Below, in pieces: positions 1 to 12,432 of a stretch of DNA of 64,000 nt; within the stretch, counting starts at the first letter, position 1; every line of letters starts with the position of its first letter. The stretch covers positions 1-64,000 of the forward strand of contig NZ_ANAH02000071.1 of NCBI RefSeq assembly GCF_000335475.2, in the 5' to 3' direction. The notes below the pieces were generated by a model, which saw only the letters and a list, made by a program, of their open reading frames with translations, was not told the DNA's origin and searched no databases. This DNA is from Cystobacter fuscus DSM 2262. GTDB lineage: Bacteria > Myxococcota > Myxococcia > Myxococcales > Myxococcaceae. A program made the position numbers and the translations under genes.

Positions 1-10
1 CTTTTTCTTC

Positions 11-3000
11 ATGGATTCGTCGAACCTCCGCCGACCCGCCGAGCGTGTCGTCACCGAGCGGCCCTTCGCCGAGGTTGAGGCCTCGCTTGAGAAGGCAGGC
101 CGGGTCGAGGAGCTCATCCGTCTCTACGAGGGCCGTGCGCGCGAGACGACGGGTGCCGAGGCGGCGCGGGTGCTGGTGCGCGCGGGCCAACTCGCCCACG
201 AGCGTTTGCGCAACCCCGCGCGTTCCGAGGAACTCTTGCGGCGCGCGCTGCTCATCGCCGAGGACACCCGGCCCGCGCTGCTCGGACTGAAGGCCGTCTA
301 CGAGGCGCGCCAGGACATGTCGGCGCTCGTCGACGTGCTGGAGCGTCTGGGCGCCCTCTCCGAGGGAGATGAGTCCGCGTCCTTCTTCCTCAAGGCGGCC
401 AACCTCCACGAGCAGAAGCTCTTCCGGCGCGATCGCGCGGTGCTGTGCCTGCAGTGGGCCGCGCGCGCCAGGCCGGAGCGCAACACCTTCAAGCGCGCGC
501 GCCAGTTGCTCATGGCCGACGAGCGCTTCCAGCCCGTCTTCGACTCGCTCGAGCGCGAGCGGGCCGCGCTGGGCGGCGAGGGCATGGTGGAGGAGTACGC
601 GGCCCTCTGCGAGAAGCTGGTGGAGGATCCCACCGAGCACGTGCTCGCCCAGCAGGCGCTGGCCGTGGTGCGGGAGCTGGAGCCGAAGAACGTCCGGGCG
701 GACAAGGCGGCGCAGACGCTGCAGCGCTTCGAGCAGACGTGGCGCGAGCGCGCGCGCACCCTGCGCGGCATGTCGCTGGAGGAGCGCGATCGCAAGAGCG
801 CGGCGCGGCTGTCGCTGCTGGTGGCCAAGCTGCACGCCTGGTACGAGCCGACGGCGACGGACAAGGTGAAGGAGGCGCTGGACCGCTGCTTCCTGCTGTG
901 GCCGGGCATGCCCGAGGCCGTCAACCTCATCGAGTTCCAGGCCGAGCGCAATGGCGACGTGTCGTCGGCGCAGTCGTGGATCGAGACGCTCGCGAACGAG
1001 GCGCGTGAGCGCACGGTGCAGGCGGACCTGTGGCTGCGGCTGGGCACCTTGCGGATGACCCGGCTCAATGATCCGGCCGGGGCGCTCGCCGCCTTCGAGA
1101 AGGCCACGTCGGTGGATCCCTCGCGCGCGGACATCGCCAACCTCGGCGCCGAGCTGCTGCTGGATCAGCAGCGTGAAGCGGACGCGCTCGCCATGTTGGA
1201 GCGGGTGCTCACGACGGTGAAGGACCGGTCCACCCGGGTGACCCTGCACCTGCGGCTGGCGGACCTGTACCTGCAGCAGAAGGACGGGGCCGCGACGCGC
1301 ACCCACCTCGAGTCCGTGCTCAAGCTGGATCCGGTCAACGCCGCGGCGGCCTTCATGCTCGCGCGGCTGTTGGCGGAGCAGGAGGACCTGGCGGCGATCG
1401 AGCCCCTGTTGGACCTGGCGATGCTCGCCCCGCGCTCGCGCGCCGAGCGCGTGGCCTTCTGCGAGGGACTGGCGCTGCTGTACGAGGAGGCGGAGAACGC
1501 GCGGGGCGCCTTCGAGGTGCTCGCGCGCGCCCTGACGCTGGAGCCGAGCCGGCCGATGTTGCTGGAGGCGGTAGTGGAGCACGCGAGCAAGGCCCACGCG
1601 GAGCCCGCGCTCGCGACGGCGTTGCGGCGCGCGGCCCTGGCGGCGCTGCCGCCCGAGGCGTCGCTGCCCATCTGGCGCCACCTGGCGCGACTGCTCGAGG
1701 GGCCGCTGGCGGATCCCGCGGGGGCGGAAGCGGCCTGGAAGGAAGTGCTCGCGCGCGCTCCGGGTGACAGTGCCGCCCAGGAAGCGGTGAAGGCGTTGCG
1801 TGCCGCCGCGGCGCTCTCGGCGGATCCGAAGACGCGCCTGGAAGGGGAGATCCTCCGGCGCGAGGCGTCGGGGGCGACCCCCGCCGAGCTGGAGCCCCTG
1901 GTGCGCGAGTTGGTGCGGCTCGCGCCGGATGATCCGGCGAGCGTGCGGCGCCTGCAGGCGGTGTGCATCGCGCTGTCGAAGGTGGAGGAGGCCACGGAGC
2001 TGGCCGGACGCCTGGCGAAGGTGTCCGAGACGCAGGTGGAGCGCAGCGACTGGGCGGCGCGTCAGGCCCGTCTGTACGCCGAGCGCCTGAACCGTCCGCA
2101 GGAGGCGGCGACGCTCTTCCTGCAACTGCTCTCGGAGAACGTCTCCACGGGCGTGGTGCTGGGCGGGCTCGAGCGGCTCGCGACGGCGGGGGTGCGCACG
2201 GCGGAGATCGCCGAGGCGCTCGCCCGTCATTACGGCCGCCAGGGAGATCATCAGCGTCAGGTGACGGCGTTGTCGCAGCAGTTGGAGGCCACGCAGGACG
2301 TGACGGCGCGGCAGCGGCTGTTCGCGCAGATCGCCGGCCTCCAGGAGAAGCAGCTCGTGGACGGCCGGTCCGCCTTCGATCTGCGCATCAAGGCCCTGCG
2401 TGAGGTGCCCACGGACGAGGCCAACCGTGCCCAGCTGGCGCGGCTGGCCCATGAGCTGTCCGCTCACGCCGAGCTGGTGCGTGTGCTGCGCGCCCTGGCC
2501 GGTGAAGCGGAGGCGCCGGCCCTCGCCGTTCAGTTGCTCTCGGAGACGGCGACGCTGGCCGAGGCGTCCGGGGCGCTTGCCGAGGCCATTGGCGCGCTGG
2601 AGGCGGCGCTGCAGCGCGCGCCCGATTCGTCCGACGTGCTCGGCCGCCTCATCCAGATGTACGGCAAGGCGGGCCGCGCGGCGGAGGCGGACGCGCTCCT
2701 GCGCAAGCGCATCCAGACGGCTCCGCGCGCGGAGAAGGTGGAGCTGCTGATGCAGCTCGTGGAGCTCAACGCCGGGCTGGGCCGTCCGCTGCAGGCGGCC
2801 GAGGCGCTCCAGGCCGCCATCCACGCCGGAGCGGACGAGGTGCGTCACCTGCCGCAACTGGCCGAGCTGTACGAGAAGGCGGATCGCAAGCCCGAGTGGG
2901 GCCAGGTGCTCGCGCGGCAGATCGCGCTCGCGGAGGACGCGGGCGATCTGGATCGCGTGGCGCGGCTGACGCTCAAGCGCTCGCAGGTGCTCCAGGACTC

Positions 3001-6000
3001 CTCGGGAGACCGCACGGACGTGGTGCGCAGCTTCTCGGACATCCTCCGCCAGCGGCCGTCGGATACCGACGCCCGGGCCGCGCTCGAGGGGATGCTCACG
3101 GCGGGTCCCGCGCGCGAGGAGGCCGCGCGGGCGCTCATCCCGGCGTATGAGGCCACCAAGGATCACCGCAAGCTGGTCGCCGCGCTGGAGGTGCTCGCCG
3201 AGGTGGCCAAGGATGACGCCGCCCGGGTGTTGGCGTTGCGGCAGACCGCGCAGGTCCACCTGACCCAGCTGCGACAGCCGGAGCTGGCCTTCGCCTCGCT
3301 CGCCCGGGCGCTGCGCCTGGCGCCGGGTGACTCCGCGCTTCGGGTCGCGGCGCGTCAGGCCGCCGAGGACGCGGACTCGCTGGATGCCTACGCGGAGATC
3401 CTCATCGAGCTCACGGAGGAGGGAACCTCCGACGTGGTGCGCGCGGGTCTGCTGCGCGAGCTGGCCGAGGTGCAGGAGAAGAAGCTCGACGACCGCGCCG
3501 CGGCGCTCCAGTCGCTGCGGGCCCTGCTGATGCTCGAGCCGGGCAGTGTCGACTGCCTGAAGGCCTTGCAGCGCCTGCACCGCGCGGGCGAGGAGTGGGC
3601 CGCGCTCGCCGAGGTGTTGGAGAAGCTCGCCGCCGCGGCGGCCGATGTGGCCGAGCAGATCGCGTACCTGCGCGAGGCCGCCCTGCTGCACGAGACGAAG
3701 CTGTCCGACCTGGAGAGCGCCGCCGGCGCGTGGCGGGCCATCGCCGAGAAGGAGCCGCTCCAGCGCGAGGCCGCCGCCGCCCTGGACCGCCTGTACACCG
3801 AGCTGGAGTACCCGAAGGAGCTGGCGTGGGCGCTCGGGCTGCGGCGCACGCAGGAAGGGCAGAGTCCCCAGGGCCGCGAGGTCTCCTTCCGTCTCGCGGA
3901 GTTGCTGCGCACGTCGCTGGGCGACGCCAACGCCGCGCTCCAGCTCTACCAGGGCATCCTCGCGGAGGATCCGGGCCATCCCGGTGCCCGCGCGGCGCTC
4001 GAGGAGTGGGTGAAGGCGGCCGTGCCGATGAGCGCCGGGGCGCTGGAGGTGTTGGATCCGGTGCTGGCGCGGCTGGGCGACCATGCCCGTCGCGTGGCGC
4101 TGCGCGAGGCGCGCCTGGCGTCCGCCATGACCGCGGAGAAGGTGCAGCTCACCGCGGACATCCGCCGCATCTACGAGCAGGACATGCAGCAGCCGTCGCT
4201 CGCCTTCATGGCGGCGGTGAAGGCCTTCTCCCAGGGCATCGAGCGGGAGTCACTCCAGCCGGAGCTGGAGCGGCTCGCGCGCGACACGGGCTCCTACGAG
4301 ATGCTGGCCGAGCTGTACGAGGAGGCCGCCTCGGAGCTGCCCGCGGGTGAAGCGGCGACGCTCTCGATGCTGCGCCGCTCCGCGGAGCTGCGCGAGCAGA
4401 TGGGCCAGACGGAAGAGGCCGCCAGCGTCTGGAAGAAGGTGCTCGAGGACGCGCCGCAGGACCGTCAGGCGCTCGACGCGCTCTCGCGTCTGTACGAGCG
4501 GGGACAGAACGCCAAGAGCCTCTCCGAGGTCTATGCCGCCCAGTCCGCGCTGGCCACGGACCCCGAGGCACGGCGCGCGCTTCTGGTGAAGGCCGGTGAG
4601 GCCCACGCCGCGGCGGGTGACGATGCCAAGGCGATCGAGACGTGGCGCTCGGCGCTGGCCATCCGCAAGGCGGCCGACGGGTTGCTCGCGCTGGACAAGC
4701 TGTTCGCCAAGACGCGCCGTCCCCTGGAGCAGGCGGATGTGCTGGCGCAGCTCGCCGAGCTGGCCAAGGACAACGAGTCCCGCCATGGCTTCATCCTGCG
4801 CCGGGCCCAGTTGCTGGAGAAGGAAGGCAGTCACGCCGAGGCGCTGAGCGCCTACCGGGAGCTGCTGGGGCTCGCCCCGGGCGATCCGCAGACGGTCGCG
4901 GGCCTGGAGCGCCTGCTGCAGCTCGACGCGCAGCGGGTGGAGGCGGCGCGGTTGCTCGAGCCCGTCTACCGCGGCCTCAACGACACCCGGAAGCTGGTGG
5001 ATGTGCTGGAGATCCTCCTGCCCGTCACCCAGCCCGCGCTGCGCCTGGAGCGCATCCAGGAGATCGCCACCCTGCGCGAGGCGCTCGGCCAGACGTCGCT
5101 CGCCTTCGTCGCGCGCCTGCGTGCCTTCAACGATGCCCCGCAGGTCGAGGGCGTGTGCGATGACCTGGAGCGGCTCGCGGCCGACTCGGGCTCGTTCGAG
5201 GAGGTGGCGGCGGCCTACGAGGATCAGCTCGATCGCGGGGCCGCCGAGCCCCTGGCGGGCGACCTCTGGCGCAGGCTCGCGGCCATCTACGACGGGCGCC
5301 TCAAGCGCTACGACCTGGCCGTGCGCGCGCTGGAGGAGGTCAGCCGGCGCGATCCGAAGAACAAGCAGGTCCTGGAGTCCATCTCCCGCGTGCACCGGCG
5401 CACGGGCGCCAACCGGGAGCTGGCGATGGTGATGCGCCGGCAGGTGGCGGCCGAGCCGTCCGTGCCCGCGCAGGTGAACCTGCTCTTCGAGCTGGCGCAC
5501 CTCGCCGAGGAGACGCTGGGCGACAAGGCCCTGGCCGCGCAGACGTACCGCGAGGTGCTGGATCGCCGTCCGGAGGACGCCAACGCGTTCAAGCTGCTGG
5601 GCCGCGTGCTCACGCAGATGGAGCGCTGGCCGGAACTGGCGCAGCACATCGAGCGGGAGATCCAGCTGGCCGACGCGCGCAACGCCCAGGAAGAGGGCAG
5701 CGAGCTGCGCGTGCGTCTGGGCCGCTTGAAGTTCAGCCGCCTGGATGATCCCCGCGCGGCGTTGGAGCTCTACCAGGAGGTGCTGCGCCGCCGGGCGGCA
5801 CACGCCGGCGCGGTGGGCGCGCTGGAGGAGATGGCGCGCTCGGACAGCCCGCTGCGCGGCCAGGCGGCCCTGGCGCTGGAGCCGGTGTTCACGGCGGTGG
5901 GCGATCACCTCAAGCAGGTGCAGATGCTGGAGTCGCGCGTCTCCGCCGAGCCCGTGCCCCAGGAGCGCGCGTCGCTGCTGCGCCGCATCGCGGAGACGTA

Positions 6001-9000
6001 CGGGGGCCCGCTGGAGAACGCGGAGATGGCCTTCCTGTCGGCCACGCGCGCGCTGCGCGAGCTGCCGGATGAGCCGCGCACGCTCGAGCTGTGCCTCTCG
6101 TTGGTGGACAAGGCCGGAGCACTCGAGGAGTTCGCGGCCATCCTCTCCGAGATCGCCCCGAGGGCGGGCGACACGGCGCGCTCCGAGCTGTACCGGGCCC
6201 TGGCGCGGCTGCAGGCCCGCCTGGGCGAGGACGACGAGTCGCTGGCCTCGTGGCGCAAGGTGTTGACGCTGCTGCCCACGGACACCGAAGCGCTCGACAG
6301 CATGGCGCGGATGGTGGCCGATCAGGGCACGCCGCAGGAGCTGTTGGAGGTGCTGCGGCGCCAGCTCGCGAGCGCCGAGGAGCCCGCGCGCCGCGCCCAG
6401 GTGCTCTTGCAGATCGCCGCGCTCCAGGACGAGAAGCTGCACGATGCCCTGGGGGCGCTGGCCACGCTGCGTCGCCTGTTGGACGTGAAGCCCGACGACA
6501 CGGCGGCGCTCGCGCGCATGGATGGCCTGTGTCAGAAGCTCGAGCGCTGGCCGGAACTGGCGGACGTGCTCGCGCGGCGCATCGCGCTCGTGACGCCCGA
6601 GGAGGGACTGGAGCTCAAGTTCCGCCTCGCGGTGGCGCGGGAGACGAAGCTGCTCGACAAGGCGGGGGCGCTGGCTCTCTACGGCGAGGTGCTGTCGATC
6701 CAGCCCAACCACCTGGGGACGGTGGGCCGCCTGGAGGCGTTGGTGGGCCGCGAGCCCCAGAACCTGCTCGCGGTGGAGACGCTGCTCAACGCCTTCCGCG
6801 CGAGCGGGGACGTGACGCGGCTCGCCTCGCTCATCGAGACGCGGGTGGGCGTGTCGCCGGACGCGCACGAGCGCAAGACGCTCCTGGGCGAGCTGGCCAC
6901 GCTGCGCGAGTCCCAGGGAGAGCCGGAGCTCACGTTCCTGGCGCTCTTCCGCTCCTTCAAGGAGGACCCGAACGACCGCGAGCTGCGGATCCGGCTGGAG
7001 AACGCCACGGACGCGGCCGGCTCCTATGACGAGCTGGTGGTGGCCTACGAGGAGGCGCTGCCGCGCGTGGCCGAGGTCCAGGACTCGGCGGAGATCTGCC
7101 TCAAGCTGGGCCAGCTCTTCGAGTCGCGCCTGGGCGAGCCCGAGCGCGCCATCATCTACTACGAGCGCGCGCGCAAGCTGGATTCCACGGCTCAGGTCCG
7201 GTCGCTGGCGGCGTTGGACAGGCTCTACATCACGCTGGAGGCCTGGCCGGAGCTGGCGGATGTGCTGGAGGCGCTGGCCTCCACGGCCGAGCAGACGGTG
7301 GAGAAGGTGGGCTACCTGTTCCGCCTGGGTCAGCTCGTCCAGGAGAAGCTGGACAACATGGATCGCGCCGCCTCCGCCTTCGAGCAGGTGCTGGCGTTGG
7401 ATCCCACGCATCTCGCGTCGGCGCGGCTGCTCGAGGGCATCTATGACGCGGCCGGAGCGCAGGACAAGCTGTACGCCATCCTGAAGCTGCAGTCCGAGCG
7501 CGTCACGGGCCTGGAGCGCGAGCGCGTCCTCATGCGCATGGCGCAGGTGTCCTCCGAGGGCCTGGAGGACCTGGACCGGGCCATCAAGCTGTACCGCGAG
7601 CTGCTGGCGAAGAACCCGCGCAACGAGCAGGCCTTCACGGCGCTGGAGGGGCTCTACGAGCAGGCGGGCCGTCACGAGGAGCTGCGCGTGCTGCTGGCGG
7701 ATCGGCTGGCGCAGACGCTGGATCCGCGCGAGGTGGTGCGGCTCAACGAGCGGTTGGGCAAGGTGGTGTACCGGCTGCTCAAGCAGCCGGAGCTGGCGGT
7801 GACCTACCTCAAGGCGGCGCTGGAGCGGGATCCCCGGCACCGGGGCGTGCTGGACACGCTGCGCGAGCTGTACGAGGAGACGGGACCGGCCGAGGAGCTG
7901 GTGGGCATCCTGCGGCGGCTCGTGCCGCTGCAGGAGTCGGCCGAGGGCGTGAAGGTGCTGCGCCTGCGGCTGGCCGAGGTGCTCTCGGGCATGGGGCGGC
8001 GCGAGGAGGCGCTGGACGCGGCGCGCCGGGCGCTGGAGGTGGAGCCCCACGCGGTGGCGGACCTGGAGCGCGTGCAGGCGCTCTTCGTGTCCCTGCGGGC
8101 CTACAACGACGCGGTGCGCGTGCTCGAGCTCAAGGTGCAGGTGCACCTGCAGGAGAACGAGCGCGACCAGGCGGTGGCCACGTGGTTCGCGGTGGCGGAC
8201 CTGTGGTCCGGTGCGGGCAACAAGCCCGAGCTGGCGGCGGGCGCGCTGGAGAAGGTGCTGGAGCTGGATCCGGCCAACCGCACGGCCTACGAGCGCGTGT
8301 GCGAGCTGTACCGCGCGAACAAGGACTGGCGGGCGTACGCGCAGGTAGTGGACCGCTACCTGCCGCACCTCGTCACGGAAGAGGAGAAGCTGGCCACGCT
8401 CAAGGAGCTGGCCAAGGTGCAGGAGGAGCGGCTCGGGCAGAAGGACGTGGCCTTCCTGGCGCTCTGCCGCGCGCTGCAGCTCGACGCCTCGGACGACATG
8501 CTGCGCGAGGAGGTGGAGCGGCTCGCCGACGAGACGGGCTCGCACGAGGAGCTCGCCGCCGTCTACGAGGAGGTGGCGGACGCGCTGCCGCGCGGGCCGC
8601 TCGCCGAGCGCATGTACGCGACGCTGGCGCGCGTGCATGACCTGAAGCTGGATGACGCGCAGGCGGCGGAAGGGGCGCTGCGGAAGATCCTCGAGTTCGA
8701 TCCGACGAACGCCACGGCGCTCGATGGGCTCGCGGGGATGTTCCAGCGGCGGGGCCGCGAGCGCGAGTACGTGGTGGCCCTGGAGCAGAAGATCGAGGCC
8801 GCGGGCTCCATCGAGGCGCGCAAGGCCATCCTTCGGGAGATCGCGCGCGTCCAGGACGAGCAGGGTGACCCGGACGAGGCCGCGAGCGCGCTGCTGCGGG
8901 CGCTGGAGCTGGAGCCGGACACGGAGACGCTGGGCGAGCTCGTCGCGCTCTACCGTCGCCAGAAGGCGTGGCGGGACGTGGCCGCCACGCTGCTGCGGGC

Positions 9001-12000
9001 GCGCGACCTGGCGGCCACCGTCGAGGAGCGGGCGCGCATCCAGGTGGAAGTGGCGGGTGTCTACGAGCGTGACATCGGGGACGACGAGCCCGCGGTGGCC
9101 GCCTACCGGCAGGCGCTCGAGTTCGAGCCGTACAACCTCCAGGCCCTGGAGTCGCTGGAGCGGCTGCACACGCGGCTCGACCAGCCGGGGGAACTGCTCG
9201 CCATCTACGAGCGCATGCTCGAGGTCATCACGGACTACCGGGAGCGGGTCCGGGTGCTCTTCCGGTGCGCGAGCATCTGGGAGGACACGTACCAGAACCC
9301 GGCCAACGCGGACGCCTTCGTCGAGGGCGTGCTGGCGATCGATCCGCAGAACATGCAGGCGATCAAGTCCCTCATCCGCCTGCGCAGGACGCAGTCGCGG
9401 TGGGAGGACCTGATCGTCGCCTACGAGCGGCAGTTGCAGCTGGCCACGTCGACGCAGGAGCAGGCGGAGATCTACGTGGAAGTGGGCAACGTCTACCACC
9501 AGCAGCTCAAGCAGGTGGACCGGGCGGTGAACACGTACCACCACGCGCTGAGCATGGATCCGATGTGCCGGCCCGCGCTGCATGCGCTCGGCAACCTGTA
9601 CGAGCGCAGCGGCAACTGGCCCTACGCGCTGGACGTGCTGCAGCAGGAGGCGCAGCTGGCGGGTCGCACGCCCGAGGCGGTGGAGCTGTACTACCGCATG
9701 GGTCGGATGCACGAGGACATGCTGATGGACACGGGCAGCGCGCGGGCGAGCTACCAGAGCGCGCTCGCGATCGACCCGGGCCACCTGGCGAGCATCCGCG
9801 CCCTCAAGGGCATCCAGGAGCAGGAGAAGGACTGGGGCGGCTACGAGCAGACCCTGCTCCAGGAGGCGCAGCAGACCGAGGATCCCGAGGCCAAGGCGCG
9901 CTCACTGCTCGAGGTGGCTCGCTACAACGCCGAGACCAAGGGCGACCCCGACACGGCCACGCACTACTACGAGGAGACGCTGCGCTACGCGCCGGACAGC
10001 CTGGAGGCGGCGCGTCCGTTGTCGGACGTCTACAGCGCGCGCGAGGACTGGGTGCGCTGCGAGCGCATGCTCGACATCGTGGTGCGCAAGATGGCGGAGC
10101 GGGCCATCGCGGAGAAGGACTCGGGACTGGCCGCGGAGTTGTGCCGGCAGCTCTACCGGCTGGGCTACGTGGCGGACAAGCTGGGCAACCGCGACAAGGC
10201 GCTCGACTCCTACAAGAAGGCCTATGATCTCGACGCCACGTACCTGCCGGTGCTCGAGGGCTACGGCCACCTGCTGGTGCAGCACGCGCAGCGCTACGAG
10301 GACGCGTTGCGCATCTTCCAGACCATCCTCATCCACCACCGCGAGGAACTCACGGACATGGAGGTGGTGGAGGTCTACTGGCAGCTGGGAGACATCCACG
10401 CGAAGCTGAATCAGGTGGACCGCGCGCAGAACCACTTCGAGAAGGCGCTGGCGGTGGACTCCAGCCACGAGGCCTCGTTGCGCGCGCTGGTGGCGTTGAT
10501 GGACGCGTCGCAGCGCTGGGAACGGGCGGCGGACCTGCGCCAGCAACTCGCGCAGGCGCTGGAAGGGGAGAGCAAGGCCCAGGTCTACCTGGAGCTGGGC
10601 CAGATCGCGCGCGAGAAGTTGAAGGACGCGTACCAGGCGATCGACGCGTACACCGGCGCGCTCAAGCTCATGCCGGAGTCGCTGGAGGTGCTGGACGCGC
10701 TGTACGTGCTGCTGCGCGAGACGCGTCAGGGCCAGAAGGCCGCGGACATGCTGGAGCGGATGTTGCGGCTGCCCGCGCTGAGCGCCGAGCCGAACAAGGC
10801 CAAGCGGGTGTGGTTCGCGCTCGGCGAGCTGCGCCGGGACGAGCTGCGCGACGTGGAAGGCGCGGCCGAGGCCTTCAACACGGCGCTGGACCTGGATCAT
10901 CGCTTCGTCGAGGCCTTCAGTGCCCTCGAGGCGATGCTGGGAAGCGCGAGCCAGTGGAGGGCGCTGGAGGAGAACTACGTGAAGATGATCGGGCGCATGC
11001 CGAAGACGCCCGACACGCACGGGGCGCGCATGGGCCTGTGGCGGGCGCTGGGAGACCTCTATCGCCAGGTGTTGAAGAGCCCGGAGAACGCGGTGGCTGC
11101 CTACGGGCTCGTCGCCAAGGGCCTGCCGGACGACGCGTCCGTGCAGGAGATCTACGCCGAGCTGGCCGCGGCCTCCCCGGGCAAGGAGGACGAGGCCATC
11201 GCGGCGCTGCGCCGGGCGCTGCCGAACACGCGGGATGCGCGCAAGGTGTGCTCGCAGCTGGTGCGCCTGTGCGCGTTGCGCCGTGACTATGACGGCGCGT
11301 GGCGGGCGGCGCAGGCGGTGGCGGGGCTGCTGGGCGAGGCGGGAGACGACGAGAAGGAGATCCTCTCCAAGCTCGGGCCCTACGCCAAGCTCAAGGAGGT
11401 GGCCCAGCGGCCGCTGCCGGACCGCATGTGGTCCTCGCACCTGCTGCACCCACGGCTCAAGGGTCCGTTCACCGAGCTCATGGGCCTGCTCTTCGAGCAG
11501 CTCGGCCACCTGTACGCGGTGCCGTTCCAGAACTACCAGATCGTGCCCAAGAAGCACCGCATCGACCTGGCCAGCTCGCAGGAGTACCACGTGCAGCACT
11601 ACCGGTACGTGGCGCGCCTGTTCGGGATGGACGCGGTGGAGTTGTACTCGCCGCACCTGGTGGCCCGGCGCGAGAACCTGGCCAAGCGCTCCAACGAGCC
11701 GACGCCGGATCCGCGCCTCAACGTGGAAGTGCTCCAGACGCACCCGGCTTGTATTCGCGCGGGTGGGCGCTTCTTCGCGGAGCAGGGGCAGAAGGAGGCC
11801 TACTACATGCTCGGCCGGGCGTTCGCGCTGGTGCGTCCGGAGCTGGCGTTGAGCCAGCGGCTGGCGCCCGAGCGGCTCGAGGCCGTGGTGCAGGCCGCGC
11901 TCAGCCTGGTGGTGCCCAATCTGCGCTTCACGGTGGATCCGCGCGCGGTGGACGCGGAGCGCCGGGTCCTGGAGAAGAGCGTCAGCGAGCAGGGCCGCGC

Positions 12001-12280
12001 GGCGCTGGCCAAGGTGGCACGCGTCTACGTCCCGGTGGCGACGCCGGCGGATGTGCGCCAGTACCTCGAGGGAGTGGAGCTGACGGCGGTGCGCGCGGGC
12101 CTGTTGGCCGCGGGCGAGTGCGAGCCCGTCAAGCGCATGGTTCTGGAGGAGACCGGGTCGGCCTTCCGGGTTTCTCCGAAGGCGAAGCTCCAGGATCTCC
12201 TGCTGTTCGCCACGTCCGACGAACTTCGCGAGCTGCGTGTCGCGATAGGTACGGACGTGGAGGTGCAGGTAAAGAAGTAG
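11..12280 (+). CDS. gltI: Giant TPR protein of the gliding-motility (Glt) machinery, GltI/AgmK-like
   Basis: Encodes 4089 residues made almost entirely of degenerate tetratricopeptide helical hairpins, with recurring pieces such as [22 protein letters not shown] and [18 protein letters not shown]. No signal peptide or membrane segment is visible. From about residue 3780 to the end the TPR pattern stops and a separate globular tail follows (around [19 protein letters not shown]). The next gene is a clear GltJ/AgmX. In Myxococcus xanthus, as I recall it, the giant TPR protein AgmK/GltI precedes AgmX/GltJ in the G1 motility cluster, so size, repeats and neighbour agree. Known role of the family: part of the trans-envelope focal-adhesion complex for adventurous gliding. 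Residues about 1090-2830 carry a second-order repeat of about 300 residues. Only ten bases precede the ATG, so the ribosome-binding site and any upstream glt genes cannot be judged. The exact identity rests on synteny as much as sequence. Confidence 0.85.
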   Translation: MDSSNLRRPAERVVTERPFAEVEASLEKAGRVEELIRLYEGRARETTGAEAARVLVRAGQLAHERLRNPARSEELLRRALLIAEDTRPALLGLKAVYEARQDMSALVDVLERLGALSEGDESASFFLKAANLHEQKLFRRDRAVLCLQWAARARPERNTFKRARQLLMADERFQPVFDSLERERAALGGEGMVEEYAALCEKLVEDPTEHVLAQQALAVVRELEPKNVRADKAAQTLQRFEQTWRERARTLRGMSLEERDRKSAARLSLLVAKLHAWYEPTATDKVKEALDRCFLLWPGMPEAVNLIEFQAERNGDVSSAQSWIETLANEARERTVQADLWLRLGTLRMTRLNDPAGALAAFEKATSVDPSRADIANLGAELLLDQQREADALAMLERVLTTVKDRSTRVTLHLRLADLYLQQKDGAATRTHLESVLKLDPVNAAAAFMLARLLAEQEDLAAIEPLLDLAMLAPRSRAERVAFCEGLALLYEEAENARGAFEVLARALTLEPSRPMLLEAVVEHASKAHAEPALATALRRAALAALPPEASLPIWRHLARLLEGPLADPAGAEAAWKEVLARAPGDSAAQEAVKALRAAAALSADPKTRLEGEILRREASGATPAELEPLVRELVRLAPDDPASVRRLQAVCIALSKVEEATELAGRLAKVSETQVERSDWAARQARLYAERLNRPQEAATLFLQLLSENVSTGVVLGGLERLATAGVRTAEIAEALARHYGRQGDHQRQVTALSQQLEATQDVTARQRLFAQIAGLQEKQLVDGRSAFDLRIKALREVPTDEANRAQLARLAHELSAHAELVRVLRALAGEAEAPALAVQLLSETATLAEASGALAEAIGALEAALQRAPDSSDVLGRLIQMYGKAGRAAEADALLRKRIQTAPRAEKVELLMQLVELNAGLGRPLQAAEALQAAIHAGADEVRHLPQLAELYEKADRKPEWGQVLARQIALAEDAGDLDRVARLTLKRSQVLQDSSGDRTDVVRSFSDILRQRPSDTDARAALEGMLTAGPAREEAARALIPAYEATKDHRKLVAALEVLAEVAKDDAARVLALRQTAQVHLTQLRQPELAFASLARALRLAPGDSALRVAARQAAEDADSLDAYAEILIELTEEGTSDVVRAGLLRELAEVQEKKLDDRAAALQSLRALLMLEPGSVDCLKALQRLHRAGEEWAALAEVLEKLAAAAADVAEQIAYLREAALLHETKLSDLESAAGAWRAIAEKEPLQREAAAALDRLYTELEYPKELAWALGLRRTQEGQSPQGREVSFRLAELLRTSLGDANAALQLYQGILAEDPGHPGARAALEEWVKAAVPMSAGALEVLDPVLARLGDHARRVALREARLASAMTAEKVQLTADIRRIYEQDMQQPSLAFMAAVKAFSQGIERESLQPELERLARDTGSYEMLAELYEEAASELPAGEAATLSMLRRSAELREQMGQTEEAASVWKKVLEDAPQDRQALDALSRLYERGQNAKSLSEVYAAQSALATDPEARRALLVKAGEAHAAAGDDAKAIETWRSALAIRKAADGLLALDKLFAKTRRPLEQADVLAQLAELAKDNESRHGFILRRAQLLEKEGSHAEALSAYRELLGLAPGDPQTVAGLERLLQLDAQRVEAARLLEPVYRGLNDTRKLVDVLEILLPVTQPALRLERIQEIATLREALGQTSLAFVARLRAFNDAPQVEGVCDDLERLAADSGSFEEVAAAYEDQLDRGAAEPLAGDLWRRLAAIYDGRLKRYDLAVRALEEVSRRDPKNKQVLESISRVHRRTGANRELAMVMRRQVAAEPSVPAQVNLLFELAHLAEETLGDKALAAQTYREVLDRRPEDANAFKLLGRVLTQMERWPELAQHIEREIQLADARNAQEEGSELRVRLGRLKFSRLDDPRAALELYQEVLRRRAAHAGAVGALEEMARSDSPLRGQAALALEPVFTAVGDHLKQVQMLESRVSAEPVPQERASLLRRIAETYGGPLENAEMAFLSATRALRELPDEPRTLELCLSLVDKAGALEEFAAILSEIAPRAGDTARSELYRALARLQARLGEDDESLASWRKVLTLLPTDTEALDSMARMVADQGTPQELLEVLRRQLASAEEPARRAQVLLQIAALQDEKLHDALGALATLRRLLDVKPDDTAALARMDGLCQKLERWPELADVLARRIALVTPEEGLELKFRLAVARETKLLDKAGALALYGEVLSIQPNHLGTVGRLEALVGREPQNLLAVETLLNAFRASGDVTRLASLIETRVGVSPDAHERKTLLGELATLRESQGEPELTFLALFRSFKEDPNDRELRIRLENATDAAGSYDELVVAYEEALPRVAEVQDSAEICLKLGQLFESRLGEPERAIIYYERARKLDSTAQVRSLAALDRLYITLEAWPELADVLEALASTAEQTVEKVGYLFRLGQLVQEKLDNMDRAASAFEQVLALDPTHLASARLLEGIYDAAGAQDKLYAILKLQSERVTGLERERVLMRMAQVSSEGLEDLDRAIKLYRELLAKNPRNEQAFTALEGLYEQAGRHEELRVLLADRLAQTLDPREVVRLNERLGKVVYRLLKQPELAVTYLKAALERDPRHRGVLDTLRELYEETGPAEELVGILRRLVPLQESAEGVKVLRLRLAEVLSGMGRREEALDAARRALEVEPHAVADLERVQALFVSLRAYNDAVRVLELKVQVHLQENERDQAVATWFAVADLWSGAGNKPELAAGALEKVLELDPANRTAYERVCELYRANKDWRAYAQVVDRYLPHLVTEEEKLATLKELAKVQEERLGQKDVAFLALCRALQLDASDDMLREEVERLADETGSHEELAAVYEEVADALPRGPLAERMYATLARVHDLKLDDAQAAEGALRKILEFDPTNATALDGLAGMFQRRGREREYVVALEQKIEAAGSIEARKAILREIARVQDEQGDPDEAASALLRALELEPDTETLGELVALYRRQKAWRDVAATLLRARDLAATVEERARIQVEVAGVYERDIGDDEPAVAAYRQALEFEPYNLQALESLERLHTRLDQPGELLAIYERMLEVITDYRERVRVLFRCASIWEDTYQNPANADAFVEGVLAIDPQNMQAIKSLIRLRRTQSRWEDLIVAYERQLQLATSTQEQAEIYVEVGNVYHQQLKQVDRAVNTYHHALSMDPMCRPALHALGNLYERSGNWPYALDVLQQEAQLAGRTPEAVELYYRMGRMHEDMLMDTGSARASYQSALAIDPGHLASIRALKGIQEQEKDWGGYEQTLLQEAQQTEDPEAKARSLLEVARYNAETKGDPDTATHYYEETLRYAPDSLEAARPLSDVYSAREDWVRCERMLDIVVRKMAERAIAEKDSGLAAELCRQLYRLGYVADKLGNRDKALDSYKKAYDLDATYLPVLEGYGHLLVQHAQRYEDALRIFQTILIHHREELTDMEVVEVYWQLGDIHAKLNQVDRAQNHFEKALAVDSSHEASLRALVALMDASQRWERAADLRQQLAQALEGESKAQVYLELGQIAREKLKDAYQAIDAYTGALKLMPESLEVLDALYVLLRETRQGQKAADMLERMLRLPALSAEPNKAKRVWFALGELRRDELRDVEGAAEAFNTALDLDHRFVEAFSALEAMLGSASQWRALEENYVKMIGRMPKTPDTHGARMGLWRALGDLYRQVLKSPENAVAAYGLVAKGLPDDASVQEIYAELAAASPGKEDEAIAALRRALPNTRDARKVCSQLVRLCALRRDYDGAWRAAQAVAGLLGEAGDDEKEILSKLGPYAKLKEVAQRPLPDRMWSSHLLHPRLKGPFTELMGLLFEQLGHLYAVPFQNYQIVPKKHRIDLASSQEYHVQHYRYVARLFGMDAVELYSPHLVARRENLAKRSNEPTPDPRLNVEVLQTHPACIRAGGRFFAEQGQKEAYYMLGRAFALVRPELALSQRLAPERLEAVVQAALSLVVPNLRFTVDPRAVDAERRVLEKSVSEQGRAALAKVARVYVPVATPADVRQYLEGVELTAVRAGLLAAGECEPVKRMVLEETGSAFRVSPKAKLQDLLLFATSDELRELRVAIGTDVEVQVKK

Positions 12281-12295
12281 CCGCACCATGAAGGG

Positions 12296-12324
12296 CGCGT
12301 GAACCCTGGAGAGGGGTTCACGCG
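12296..12324 (+). terminator. Hairpin between gltI and gltJ, possible terminator or processing site
   Basis: A perfect 11-bp stem, CGCGTGAACCC (12296-12306) with GGGTTCACGCG (12314-12324), closes a 7-nt loop 15 bases after the gltI stop. No run of T follows, so classical intrinsic termination is uncertain. It could instead stabilise the 3' end of the gltI message or make a processing site. Confidence 0.5.
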
Positions 12325-12359
12325 TTGAAGAAGCAACCGGGCGGGCTAGAGCGGCGTCC

Positions 12360-12388
12360 TTGACCCCCCCGGAAGCCACCTCTACGAT
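12360..12388 (+). promoter_or_regulatory. Sigma-70-type promoter for gltJ
   Basis: TTGACC (12360-12365) and TACGAT (12383-12388) are separated by exactly 17 bases, giving 5/6 and 4/6 matches to the housekeeping consensus. Transcription would start near 12395. A small hairpin (AACGGG 12392-12397 with CCCGTT 12404-12409) would then lie at the very 5' end of the gltJ message. With the upstream hairpin, this suggests gltJ can be transcribed separately from gltI. Confidence 0.5.
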
Positions 12389-12432
12389 TCCAACGGGTTT
12401 TCTCCCGTTATTCCTGAGACTTGCGGGGAACG

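Noticed and set aside
4250-12379. Very long minus-strand open frames opposite gltI (1844 and 825 codons)
   Set aside because: They follow from extreme third-position GC in a repetitive plus-strand gene. Composition is Arg/Leu/His/Gln-rich with no family motifs, and the plus frame is clearly TPR.
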